Part shown: positions 1 through 7,761 of the stretch, piece by piece
Layout: every line of letters starts with the position of its first letter
Numbering within the stretch: position 1 is the stretch's first letter
Source of the DNA: an uncultured Muribaculaceae bacterium
Lineage (GTDB): Bacteria > Bacteroidota > Bacteroidia > Bacteroidales > Muribaculaceae
DNA length: 64,000 nt
NCBI GenBank assembly: GCA_910586595.1
Contig: CAJUJB010000009.1
Span: 1-64,000 of the forward strand
Reading direction: 5' to 3'
The notes under the pieces: generated by a model
What the model was told of the DNA's origin: nothing
What the model saw: the letters and a program-made list of their open reading frames with translations, nothing else
The model's database searches: none
Made by a program: the position numbers and the translations under genes

Positions 1-81
1 GGTAAAGTCCACATGGATAGACATCTTTTTCTGGGCGCCTTTTTTCTTTTTGCCGCCTGAAGATTGTTCTATTTGTGCCAT
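1..81 (-). CDS. ExbD/TolR-family protein (5' fragment, runs off left edge)
   Basis: Only the first 27 codons are present, beginning at the ATG at 81 and leaving the window. The peptide starts MAQIEQSSGGKKKKGAQKK and continues MSIHVDFT. A Lys-rich cytoplasmic start followed by a DFTP-like approach to the single membrane helix is typical of Bacteroidales ExbD proteins. It lies 15 bp after another ExbD gene and would be the third gene of an exbB-exbD-exbD operon. The family converts proton-motive force, with ExbB, into work on TonB or a related partner. The identification rests on a short N-terminus plus context. Confidence 0.7.
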   Translation of the reverse strand, partial: MAQIEQSSGGKKKKGAQKKMSIHVDFT

Positions 82-96
82 ATCAGTGACTTTACA

Positions 97-909
97 TTAA
101 TTGGTGGGTTCGTTTTCAGATTTGAGGGCTGTCATGAGGCTGAATTTGTTGAGCTTCATTGTCTGAAGGTTGTCAAACACCATCTGCACGGTAGTGAAGG
201 GGGTGTCCTTGTCAGCCTTGATGGCGATACCCTGGCCTTTACGCATAAGAGCTGTGTAAAGGTTTGAGAGCTGTGAGCGTTCTTCCGACGAGAGACCTTC
301 GGCCTGGTCGTTGTTGATACGCTGGGCGACATTATAGATAGCCTTGAGCCATACCTGGAAGTCGTTGAGCTTGCCGTCGCGGTTTTTGTTGCCGTCGATG
401 GGAATTCCGACTCTGGGGTTGGTCATGTCACCCATAAATTTGTCGCGCTCGGTAACAGACATCGAGAGTACAGCAGGGAGTTCAGAGAAAGGCACGCCAA
501 TCATATTGGATGTGCGGAACTCATTCTTCTGCTGCTCCGAGAGAGAGATGCGATTGTTCTTATGCTGTTCGTTATAGATGGAAACGGCTTCGTCGAGCAT
601 CATGCCACGAATCTTTTCGCTTGACAGAGTCGAGTCGGCGTCACCGGTAAACGAGATGAAGAGTTTACCTTCTGCCACGGTGGGGTCTTCGAGCTTGCCT
701 GATTTATCGGCGGAAGATACGAGGACGGTCACCAGGTTGTTCATCGGCACTTTTTCTTCAGATACTGAAGAAGGAGTGTATACGATGGTCGGTTCCTTCT
801 GGAGGAAGGTAGAAGTCAACATGAAGAAAGTAAGCAAAAGAACAGTCACGTCACTCATCGCGGTCATGTCGATGAGAGTACTTTTCCTTTTGATTTTTAC
901 TTTTCCCAT
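97..909 (-). CDS. ExbD/TolR-family biopolymer transport protein, long form
   Basis: 270 residues. The N-terminus is a short basic cytoplasmic segment and then one membrane helix (about residues 20-38) with the family's conserved proton-path Asp (D20, in TAMSD) at its start. The rest would be periplasmic. Classical ExbD is about 140 residues, so this copy carries roughly 100 extra residues between the helix and the C-terminal part. The ATG at 909 lies 47 bp after exbB, and a second, apparently shorter exbD follows 15 bp downstream. Two non-identical ExbDs behind one ExbB are common in Bacteroidetes, where they energise TonB-dependent outer-membrane uptake. Which TonB partner is served cannot be read from here. 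Confidence 0.85.
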   Translation of the reverse strand: MGKVKIKRKSTLIDMTAMSDVTVLLLTFFMLTSTFLQKEPTIVYTPSSVSEEKVPMNNLVTVLVSSADKSGKLEDPTVAEGKLFISFTGDADSTLSSEKIRGMMLDEAVSIYNEQHKNNRISLSEQQKNEFRTSNMIGVPFSELPAVLSMSVTERDKFMGDMTNPRVGIPIDGNKNRDGKLNDFQVWLKAIYNVAQRINNDQAEGLSSEERSQLSNLYTALMRKGQGIAIKADKDTPFTTVQMVFDNLQTMKLNKFSLMTALKSENEPTN

Positions 910-956
910 ATTTACCTGTTATTCTTTGGTTGGTTGATTATTGGATTAACAGGTGA

Positions 957-1775
957 TTAGTGGGAAGCGGCAAATGTTTGCACGATAGAGAAACCGATTT
1001 CGTCGATAGCGTAGGTGAGGTTATCGATTTTGTTGGTGTAGTAGTTGTAGAAGATTACAGCGAAAGCACCGGTTGCGATACCGAAGGCGGTGTTGATAAG
1101 AGCCTCAGAAATACCAGTAGAAAGTTCGGTCGAGTCAGGAGCACCAGACTGAGAAAGAGCCTGGAATGACTTGATCATACCGATTACAGTACCGAGAAGA
1201 CCAACGAGAGTACCGAGGGTGGTCATCGTAGCGATGATGGGGAGGTTCTGCTGGAGGGTAGGCATTTCGAGTGCGGTGGCTTCTTCTACCTGCTTCTGGA
1301 GGTTAGCGATTTTCTGTTCTTTAGAGAGAACGGTGTTTTTGTCCATTTCCTCGTAGCGGATAAGAGCTGAGTCAACAACAGCAGCTACAGAACCTTTCTG
1401 CTTTGAGCAGAGGGCGCGGGCACCGGCGATGTCGTTCTTTTCGAGGCATTTTTTAACGTTAGCAACGAAAGTTGCGATGTTGCCTTTACCTTTGGCAGCT
1501 GAGAGGGCGATACCGCGCTCAACAGCGAGAACGATTACAGTAAGGAAGAGAGTCTGGAGGATAGGCACGATGACACCGCCTTTGTAGATGGTGCCCCAGA
1601 GGTTCTGAGGATGACCGTCTTCGTCGAAGTGCATGTCGTTACCGAACCAGAAGATGAAGAGGCAGATCGCGATGATTGCGCAGATCACGATTACCCATGC
1701 GGCATTTTTGATGCCGGGAGCATTCTTTTTCGAGCTGGGCTGAGCAGCCTTAGCATTGGGCTTTTGAGCTTCCAT
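957..1775 (-). CDS. MotA/TolQ/ExbB proton channel family protein
   Basis: 272 residues. Hydrophobic helices are visible near residues 25-45 and 65-87, with two more near 180-205 and 220-245. A charged cytoplasmic loop separates the second and third, which is the ExbB/TolQ layout. The third helix has the Gly/Thr-rich face (TTLGTLVGLLGTVIGM) and the fourth the conserved small-residue INTAFG pattern. It would form the pentameric inner-membrane proton channel that works with the two ExbD proteins encoded just downstream. A consensus promoter lies 183 bp upstream of the ATG, so this is the first gene of the unit. General family assignment is firm; the exact partner system is not known. Confidence 0.88.
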   Translation of the reverse strand: MEAQKPNAKAAQPSSKKNAPGIKNAAWVIVICAIIAICLFIFWFGNDMHFDEDGHPQNLWGTIYKGGVIVPILQTLFLTVIVLAVERGIALSAAKGKGNIATFVANVKKCLEKNDIAGARALCSKQKGSVAAVVDSALIRYEEMDKNTVLSKEQKIANLQKQVEEATALEMPTLQQNLPIIATMTTLGTLVGLLGTVIGMIKSFQALSQSGAPDSTELSTGISEALINTAFGIATGAFAVIFYNYYTNKIDNLTYAIDEIGFSIVQTFAASH

Positions 1776-2128
1776 AATTTTTTTAAGTGTACTGAAAATA
1801 GATTAATGTATTAGTTAATGATTGATTTTAACTCAATTGATTCTACCGGAGAGGCACCGGAGCGCCATGGTATTTAAGGGGTTTGCTAATTGTTTTATGT
1901 CAGTATGCAGGTATATGTTAAGGTTAAGTCGACCGGAGCCGACACTGAATTGTATCGCAAAATTAACAAGTTGTTTTCAACTTTCAAAATATTTTCTATG
2001 GTTTTTTACTGAGCTAAGGGTTGCTTAAGGCTTTTTGGCGCGTCAGCCCCGATTTTGAGTTAATAAACCATAAAATTTATCAATATCAGCAAACGAAGCG
2101 CTCTAAATGGACTATTTACGCCCTATTC
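1776..2128. other. 353-bp intergenic region with exbB promoter
   Basis: No convincing gene. The region contains a promoter for exbB at 1958-1988, and therefore a predicted 5' leader of about 175 nt. The leader is AT-rich and has a short direct repeat around CTCCGGT (minus strand, near 1848-1866). I saw no strong terminator hairpin for the glycosyltransferase gene that ends at 2129. Confidence 0.6.
1958..1988 (-). promoter_or_regulatory. Bacteroidetes-type promoter for exbB operon
   Basis: On the minus strand TTTG (1988-1985) is followed after exactly 19 nt by TAATTTTG (1965-1958). This matches the Bacteroidetes primary-sigma consensus TTTG-N19-21-TAnnTTTG. Transcription would begin near 1950 and read into exbB. 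Confidence 0.75.
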
Positions 2129-3181
2129 TTACTGTTTCCCACCCAGACGCAGATCGGAATATTTCTTGTGGCCTCGCAGATAATAGTCAAGTAGGATATT
2201 TGGGCCTCCGAGCAGATTCGTGTCAGGGTGCGAGGGGTAGTGCTTGCGCATTTCGGCAAAATCGCGATGCGCCCGGAATATGGCCGCGGCATTTGCAAAA
2301 TCAAAGGAGGCCACATATTTCGCCCACGCAACGGTATCAAGAAGACGCCGTATGAAAAGACGCTTGCCCCGCACGGAGTCGGGCAGATTCTTATGAAGCA
2401 TCAGCAGATTATTACGGAAGTTAAGATAGGTCTTCCGCGGATTCTCTGCCGGAAGCGAACCTCCACCGAGGTGATATACAACAGCCGATGGCACCACGGC
2501 GATGCGATAGCCCATCAGACGTATCCTCCAGCAGAGGTCTATCTCTTCCATATGCGCGAAAAATCTTGTGTCGAGCCCTCCAGCCTCAAGATACAACGAC
2601 AGCCTTACCATAAGGCACGCCCCGGACGCCCAGAATAGATCAGCCTCACTGTCATACTGTCCATGGTCTTTCTCACATGAAGAGAAAATACGTCCGCGGC
2701 AATACGGATAGCCGTTCTTATCGAGGAAACCGCCACACGCACCGGCATACTCAAATGTATCGCGGTGCTTATACGACAATATCTTTGGCTGGCAAGCTCC
2801 CACATCGCTATGGCTGTCCATATAGTCGGCAAGAGCCCTATCCCAGCCTTGAGAGGTGGCCACATCTGAGTTCAGGAGTACGGCATATTCATATTCCGAG
2901 GCAAGCGCCAGGGCCTTGTTATAACCTTCAGCAAAGCCATAGTTCTCCGGGAAGGCCATGATGTCGACCTTATCTCCGAAGGTGGCCTTGACATATTCAA
3001 GCGAATCGTCGGATGAGCCGTTGTCTGCCACAATCACTCTCGACAATGACAGATCTGTGGTGGCCATCACCTGAGGCAGATACTCGCGAAGAAGTTTGCT
3101 GCCGTTCCAGTTCAGTATAATTACGGCTACTCTATGGGCAGCTTTACGGGGTTCTTCCATCTGTTGTGTGTCCATAACCAT
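2129..3181 (-). CDS. Family 2 glycosyltransferase
   Basis: About 350 residues. It opens with the GT2 start VAVIILNWNGS, has the nucleotide-sugar acidic motif in LLNSDV, and a late EEIDLCWR segment typical of rhamnosyl- and other WbbL-like GT2 enzymes. No signal peptide or obvious membrane helix, so it should act on the cytoplasmic face on a lipid-linked acceptor. Starts at 3181, 3175 and 3160 are all possible; every one overlaps the end of the acyltransferase gene (3127). The frame extends further upstream but that part overlaps acyltransferase coding sequence more deeply and looks unlike a GT2 N-terminus. It is the last gene of the relA-led transcript, after the amino-sugar genes and an LpxL-like gene, so a role in surface glycan or lipid A/O-antigen building is likely. 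The sugar it transfers is unknown. Confidence 0.85.
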   Translation of the reverse strand: MVMDTQQMEEPRKAAHRVAVIILNWNGSKLLREYLPQVMATTDLSLSRVIVADNGSSDDSLEYVKATFGDKVDIMAFPENYGFAEGYNKALALASEYEYAVLLNSDVATSQGWDRALADYMDSHSDVGACQPKILSYKHRDTFEYAGACGGFLDKNGYPYCRGRIFSSCEKDHGQYDSEADLFWASGACLMVRLSLYLEAGGLDTRFFAHMEEIDLCWRIRLMGYRIAVVPSAVVYHLGGGSLPAENPRKTYLNFRNNLLMLHKNLPDSVRGKRLFIRRLLDTVAWAKYVASFDFANAAAIFRAHRDFAEMRKHYPSHPDTNLLGGPNILLDYYLRGHKKYSDLRLGGKQ

Positions 3182-4029
3182 ATGGGTGGATTTCTCAAAA
3201 TTGTTTCTTGAAGATTGGCAGCATACATGCGCGTCAGCTCGCCATGAGGCAGAGCAGCCACATCGTCGGCAAGCAGGCGGCATGTTATACGGTAACGACC
3301 GCGCGCGGATTTCTCCGTATCCCAGTATACCGCAGCCAAACCGAGCCGCTGTGCAAGGCTCTCGGTGCCGCTTATGAAGGCCGTCGGGCGGTTAAGAAAG
3401 ACCGTTACAACGGTCGGATCGCCATGACTGGGTTTCTGGTCACTCATAAACCCGGTGACACTTACCATGCCACGCCGCCTGAGGTTGACAAGGTCGCGCA
3501 GTACTCTGTTCTTGGCAAACGACAGCGACCCGAACCGGCTGCGTATGTCAAGCATCAGACGGTCGAACGCCCGGTTACGAAGCGGACGGTAGACCTGGCA
3601 GTACTCTACCCCATCGCCCGGCCGACGGGCGGTATGCAGCGTCATCGACGTGGCCCATTCCCAATTGCCGGTATGTGAGAAATAGACGGCAACGCTCCGA
3701 CCTTCCTGCACAAGCCGGTCAATCACATCCATGCCATCAAAGACAATGCGTGACTCTATCTCTTCATCCGATATATGCAGCAGCTTAAGTGTCTCAACAA
3801 TATAATCGGCAAAATTCCTGTAAAATCTCCGGCCCGTAGCCTTCCGCCATGCCTCATCCTTTGCCGGGAAGCATACAGAGAGATTTTCATCGACCAGACG
3901 CCGCCTATACCTCACCACATGATAAATCAGAACAAACAGGAAGTCTGAAAGTAGATACAGCACGGGCAAGGGCAGCCTGGCAAGCGCTCCGAGCGAAAAT
4001 TTCAAGACATGATATGCGGCGTCTTTCAT
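3127..4029 (-). CDS. LpxL/HtrB-like lysophospholipid/lipid A acyltransferase
   Basis: 300 residues with an N-terminal hydrophobic segment (about 12-38) that would anchor it to the inner membrane. The acyltransferase catalytic motif H-x4-E is visible as SHTGNWE (H119, E124), which is the form found in LpxL/HtrB relatives. The family transfers a secondary acyl chain to lipid A or a related lipid. Its start ATG overlaps the stop of mtaB by ATGA, showing translational coupling. Its end overlaps the glycosyltransferase start. The context with dTDP-sugar genes supports a cell-envelope glycolipid role; the exact acceptor is not shown. Confidence 0.87.
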   Translation of the reverse strand: MKDAAYHVLKFSLGALARLPLPVLYLLSDFLFVLIYHVVRYRRRLVDENLSVCFPAKDEAWRKATGRRFYRNFADYIVETLKLLHISDEEIESRIVFDGMDVIDRLVQEGRSVAVYFSHTGNWEWATSMTLHTARRPGDGVEYCQVYRPLRNRAFDRLMLDIRSRFGSLSFAKNRVLRDLVNLRRRGMVSVTGFMSDQKPSHGDPTVVTVFLNRPTAFISGTESLAQRLGLAAVYWDTEKSARGRYRITCRLLADDVAALPHGELTRMYAANLQETILRNPPIWLWTHNRWKNPVKLPIE

Positions 4030-5348
4030 CCGATAGGTGACGCAGAGATTGTCTCGCCATCATCTCCCAGAGTGTCGAGACGCAAGGGTACTACAGAGTT
4101 GTCAAAATCGGGAGACAGAGAGGTCTCGACACGAAGATAATTATCCGTGAAGCCTCCAAGCAACTGCCCGTCGCGAGAATGCTCAAGAAGTACGGGCCGC
4201 ACAGAACCGATGAAACGCGATGCAAAGCCAGCATGTTTGGCAGCACTTATGGCCATCATCACGGCTGAGCGCCGGTGTTTCTCTTCCTGACTCACCACAT
4301 GGTCGATCTGTAAGGCACGCGTACCGGGCCTCTCTGAGTAAGCGAACACATGCAGATGCGAAATATCAAGACTATCGACAAATGCTCGCGACGACTCGAA
4401 CCGCTCAGGTGTCTCGCCTCTGGCTCCTACAATCAGGTCAACGCCTATAAACGCATCCGGAATCAAGGTGCTGATGCGGTCAACCTTGTGAGCGAACAAG
4501 GCTGTGTCATATCTGCGCCTCATCAATGCCAACACTTCATCATCCCCGCATTGGAGAGGGATATGAAAATGAGGCATGAAGCGGCGCGACGAGCCCACAA
4601 AATCAATAATTTCATCAGTGAGCAGGTTAGGCTCAATTGAGGATATACGGTACCTCTCTATGCCTTCCACCTTGTCAAGCTCACGGCAAAGATCTATGAA
4701 TTTGTCATCTCGGCCATGACCGAAATCGCCGATGTTCACACCGGTAATGACAATTTCTTTTCCTCCCTGCGCCGCAACCTCTTCGGCCTGCCCTACCAGC
4801 TGGGCTATAGTGCCAGACCGCGAGCGACCGCGAGCCTTAGGTATAGTGCAATAAGTACACCAATAGTCACAGCCATCCTGAACTTTGAGGAAATATCGTG
4901 TGCGGTCGCCTCGTGAGCACGAAGGCATGAACTCGCGGAGATCCTTGGCATCAGGAACAGGAACTGATTCAAGGCGCCCGGCGAAATATTTCTCGGCGTA
5001 ATCAGCTAAAGCGAGTTTATCGTTCACACCTGCCACAATACCCACTCCGGGGAGGGCTGTAAGTTCTTCGGGCTTAAGCTGCGCATAGCATCCCGTGACA
5101 AGAATAAGCGCATCGGGGTAGCGACGGTTGAACGACCGGATGGCACTGCGGCATTTGCGGTCGGCCTCGCCCGTCACACTACATGTATTAACCACTATAA
5201 TGTCAGGTGTCTCACCCTTCTTCACAGCAGCAATACCTCGAGAGGCAAAAACATCGGCCACCGAAGCTGTCTCTGCAAAGTTAAGCTTGCAGCCGAAACT
5301 ATGGTACAGCGCCTTTAGGGGGCGCGGAAATATGGTCTGATCAATCAT
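4026..5348 (-). CDS. mtaB: tRNA t6A37 methylthiotransferase MtaB
   Basis: 440 residues. The N-terminal UPF0004-type domain has three Cys (C20, C56, C87) for one Fe-S cluster. The radical-SAM motif C-x3-C-x2-C is at C160, C164 and C167 (CDYWCTYC), followed by a C-terminal part of TRAM type. This arrangement is that of MtaB, which adds a methylthio group to t6A37 of tRNA; the VVNTCSVTGEAD segment separates it from RimO and MiaB. I chose the ATG at 5348 because it overlaps the upstream aminotransferase stop (ATGATTGA) and puts SFGCK near the N-terminus. It is a housekeeping gene embedded in a glycan operon, as often seen in Bacteroidales. Confidence 0.9.
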   Translation of the reverse strand: MIDQTIFPRPLKALYHSFGCKLNFAETASVADVFASRGIAAVKKGETPDIIVVNTCSVTGEADRKCRSAIRSFNRRYPDALILVTGCYAQLKPEELTALPGVGIVAGVNDKLALADYAEKYFAGRLESVPVPDAKDLREFMPSCSRGDRTRYFLKVQDGCDYWCTYCTIPKARGRSRSGTIAQLVGQAEEVAAQGGKEIVITGVNIGDFGHGRDDKFIDLCRELDKVEGIERYRISSIEPNLLTDEIIDFVGSSRRFMPHFHIPLQCGDDEVLALMRRRYDTALFAHKVDRISTLIPDAFIGVDLIVGARGETPERFESSRAFVDSLDISHLHVFAYSERPGTRALQIDHVVSQEEKHRRSAVMMAISAAKHAGFASRFIGSVRPVLLEHSRDGQLLGGFTDNYLRVETSLSPDFDNSVVPLRLDTLGDDGETISASPIG

Positions 5349-6477
5349 TCTTAAAACGGTTGATAATACGGGCGATAGAGTGGGCATCCTCTATCGAAGT
5401 ACATGCCGACACCGGTAAACTCAACACCTGGTCGGCCAACATATCGGTAAGTGGTAAGTAAAGTGAGGCATAACGTCCATAGCATGGCTGCCGGTGTGGA
5501 GGTACGGCATAATGGATATCCGTGCCAACTCCGTTATCCGTCAGATAAGCCTGCAATTCGTCACGGCTGTCTGAACGCACTACATACTGGTGCCATACTG
5601 AGCCATCGGGCATATCTTTCCTTGGCTTTAGAACAGCCGGATTCGTAATCTCTGTGTCATACACAGCCGCCAGTGCCCGGCGCCTCTGTGTTTCTTCTGC
5701 CACATGATTGAGCTTAACCCTGAGAAAGGCCGCCTGGATAGGATCAAGACGGCAATTGAAGCCCTGGTAAATATTATGATACCTCCGGTCGGAGCCATAG
5801 TTGGCAAGCGCCCTCACTGCATTAGCAAGATCGGCGTCAGAGGTCGTCACAGCTCCGGCATCGCCTACCGCACCAACATTTTTAGTAGGATAAAAACTGA
5901 AAGCCGCAGCATCGCCAAGGCTACCTGTGCGGGTGGTTTGGCGGGGAGAAGGCCACGAAGCATCTGCCCCTATGGCCTGGGCATTGTCCTCAACAATAAT
6001 AAGCCCATGTCGGGAGGCGGCCTCTGCCATAAGTTCATCATAGCATGGCCGACCGTAGAGATGAACTGTAAGTATAGCCTTGGTGCGAGGGCTTATACTC
6101 TGCTCAATAAGCGATGTATCAAGATTGAGCGTGCTTGGATCGGGTTCAACAAAGACGGGCGTAAGACCACAGTCGGTCACCGCCAGCACAGAGGCTATAT
6201 ACGTATTTGCCGGCACAATAACCTCATCGCCCGGAGCAAGTCGTCCAAGCTCAATATAGGCCCGGAAAATAAGCCGGAGTGCATCAAGCCCGTTGCTGAC
6301 ACCGACGGCATAGACACTCCCGGTATGGGCCGCAAGCTCACGCTCGAATGCCTCCACTTCCTGTCCGCCGATGTAACGGCCAGAGTCAATCACTCGGATG
6401 GCAGCTTCTTTAAGCTCATCGGCGTAAGGGGCATTAACGGTGCCAAGGTCAAGAAAAGGATACTTCAAATCCTTCAT
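5341..6477 (-). CDS. dTDP-3-keto-6-deoxyhexose 3-aminotransferase (FdtB/QdtB-like, DegT/DnrJ/EryC1)
   Basis: 378 residues, fold-type I PLP aminotransferase of the DegT/DnrJ/EryC1/StrS family. The PLP lysine is K199 in SFYPTKNVGAVGDAG, with the EDNAQA motif (from E163) before it and GFNCRLDPIQAA after. The immediate upstream gene encodes a 3,4-ketoisomerase, which makes the 3-keto sugar, so the likely reaction is transamination at C3 to a dTDP-3-amino-3,6-dideoxyhexose (Fuc3N or Qui3N). Start and stop overlap its neighbours by a few bases (ATGA with the ketoisomerase gene). No dedicated N-acetyltransferase is encoded next to it. Family assignment is strong; the choice of Fuc3N versus Qui3N is not resolved. 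Confidence 0.88.
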   Translation of the reverse strand: MKDLKYPFLDLGTVNAPYADELKEAAIRVIDSGRYIGGQEVEAFERELAAHTGSVYAVGVSNGLDALRLIFRAYIELGRLAPGDEVIVPANTYIASVLAVTDCGLTPVFVEPDPSTLNLDTSLIEQSISPRTKAILTVHLYGRPCYDELMAEAASRHGLIIVEDNAQAIGADASWPSPRQTTRTGSLGDAAAFSFYPTKNVGAVGDAGAVTTSDADLANAVRALANYGSDRRYHNIYQGFNCRLDPIQAAFLRVKLNHVAEETQRRRALAAVYDTEITNPAVLKPRKDMPDGSVWHQYVVRSDSRDELQAYLTDNGVGTDIHYAVPPHRQPCYGRYASLYLPLTDMLADQVLSLPVSACTSIEDAHSIARIINRFKND

Positions 6478-6890
6478 CGGGCAGAACTTAGCTTTATAAA
6501 TTCATCAAATTCTCGCACATAATCATCCTCGGTATACTTGGTGGAGGTGAGCACCATGCACACCGACCCTGAGGAAAAATTATCGAGCGTACGCCAGTAG
6601 CCCGGCGGTATATACAAGGCCTGATAGGGGCGGTTCAGCGTAAAATGCCGCCACTCCTTGCCGTCGAAAAGATTGACATTGAAACTACCGGAAGTGGCTA
6701 CAAGCAACTCCTTCCCTTCGTGATGGGAATGGCCACCACGAGCCTCACCGGCAGGCACATCGTATGTCCAGTAAACACGCTCGATGGCAAACGGAAGAGC
6801 CGCATCGCCATTCTGAACGAATGTAAGATTACCGCGGGGATCATATATACGCGGAAGGTCAACCAAACCCGGTTCAGTGTATTTTTCCAT
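6474..6890 (-). CDS. dTDP-4-oxo-6-deoxyglucose 3,4-ketoisomerase (FdtA/QdtA-like)
   Basis: 138 residues, a single-domain cupin of the WxcM/FdtA type. A His-rich segment GGHSHHEGKELL holds the presumed catalytic His residues, and PGYWRTLDNFS is a typical family stretch. It should move the keto group of dTDP-4-keto-6-deoxyglucose from C4 to C3, between RmlB and the aminotransferase. I chose the ATG at 6890 over a TTG two codons upstream. The gene overlaps the 3' end of rmlA by 17 bp and the aminotransferase by ATGA, so all four sugar genes are translated together. Confidence 0.88.
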   Translation of the reverse strand: MEKYTEPGLVDLPRIYDPRGNLTFVQNGDAALPFAIERVYWTYDVPAGEARGGHSHHEGKELLVATSGSFNVNLFDGKEWRHFTLNRPYQALYIPPGYWRTLDNFSSGSVCMVLTSTKYTEDDYVREFDEFIKLSSAR

Positions 6891-7755
6891 GAGCAAGACG
6901 GTTAAGATATTGACCGTAATGAGTTGTAATCATCGGCTCGGCAAGAGCTTCCAGCTGGGCTGCGGTAATGAAGCCTCGCCTATAGGCAATCTCTTCGAGG
7001 GCGGCCACCAGCAAGCCCTGGCGCTTCTGTATGGCCTCGATAAATGCCGAGGCCTCCATCAGTGAGTCAACGGTGCCTGTATCGAGCCATGCGAATCCGC
7101 GGCCGAAACACTGCACCGACAGACGCCCCTCATTCATATACGCCTCATTGACTGACGTAATTTCCAATTCACCTCTGGCTGAAGGCTTGACTGCGGCAGC
7201 CACATCGGCAGCCCCGGCAGGATAGAAATAGAGGCCGACCACAGCCAGATCACTGGCCGGGTGCTCAGGTTTCTCGACTATCGACACCGGCACTCCGGAA
7301 TCGTCAAGGGCAACCACACCGTAGCGCTGCGGATTATCAACGGGATAACCGAAGATTGTGGCACAGCCCTCTTCTGCGACCCGACATGCCGAAGCCAGCA
7401 TAGCGCTGAAGCCTTGCCCGTAGAATATATTATCTCCAAGGACAAGGCACACGGCATCGTCGCCAATAAAATCACGACCGATGGTTAGAGCCTGGGCGAG
7501 ACCTTCCGGACGCGGCTGCTCTGCATAGCAGATTGAGATACCCAACTGAGATCCATCGCCAAGCAGACGCCGGAAATGGGGGAGATCGGCGGGGGTCGAT
7601 ATAAGCAGTACCTCGCGGATTCCTGCCAGCATAAGCACCGACAATGGATAATAGATCATGGGCTTGTCGTAGACAGGCACAAGCTGTTTCGATATGCCGC
7701 GCGTAATAGGATAGAGACGCGAGCCGGATCCACCGGCGAGGATAATGCCTTTCAT
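6874..7755 (-). CDS. rmlA: Glucose-1-phosphate thymidylyltransferase
   Basis: 293 residues, the usual RmlA length. The nucleotide-binding signature GGSGSRLYP is at residues 8-16 and the metal-binding Asp is in LVLGDNIFYG. The KPMIYYP and PEGLAQA segments are also characteristic. It joins dTTP and glucose-1-phosphate to give dTDP-glucose, the first step of the pathway. It starts 6 bp after rmlB. No rmlC or rmlD follows, so this cluster is for an amino-sugar rather than dTDP-L-rhamnose. Confidence 0.95.
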   Translation of the reverse strand: MKGIILAGGSGSRLYPITRGISKQLVPVYDKPMIYYPLSVLMLAGIREVLLISTPADLPHFRRLLGDGSQLGISICYAEQPRPEGLAQALTIGRDFIGDDAVCLVLGDNIFYGQGFSAMLASACRVAEEGCATIFGYPVDNPQRYGVVALDDSGVPVSIVEKPEHPASDLAVVGLYFYPAGAADVAAAVKPSARGELEITSVNEAYMNEGRLSVQCFGRGFAWLDTGTVDSLMEASAFIEAIQKRQGLLVAALEEIAYRRGFITAAQLEALAEPMITTHYGQYLNRLAHGKIH

Positions 7756-7761
7756 TGGGTA

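Noticed and set aside
5704..6522. 272-codon plus-strand open frame opposite the aminotransferase gene
   Set aside because: The minus strand encodes a full PLP aminotransferase with K199 and all family motifs; the opposite frame has no recognisable domain.
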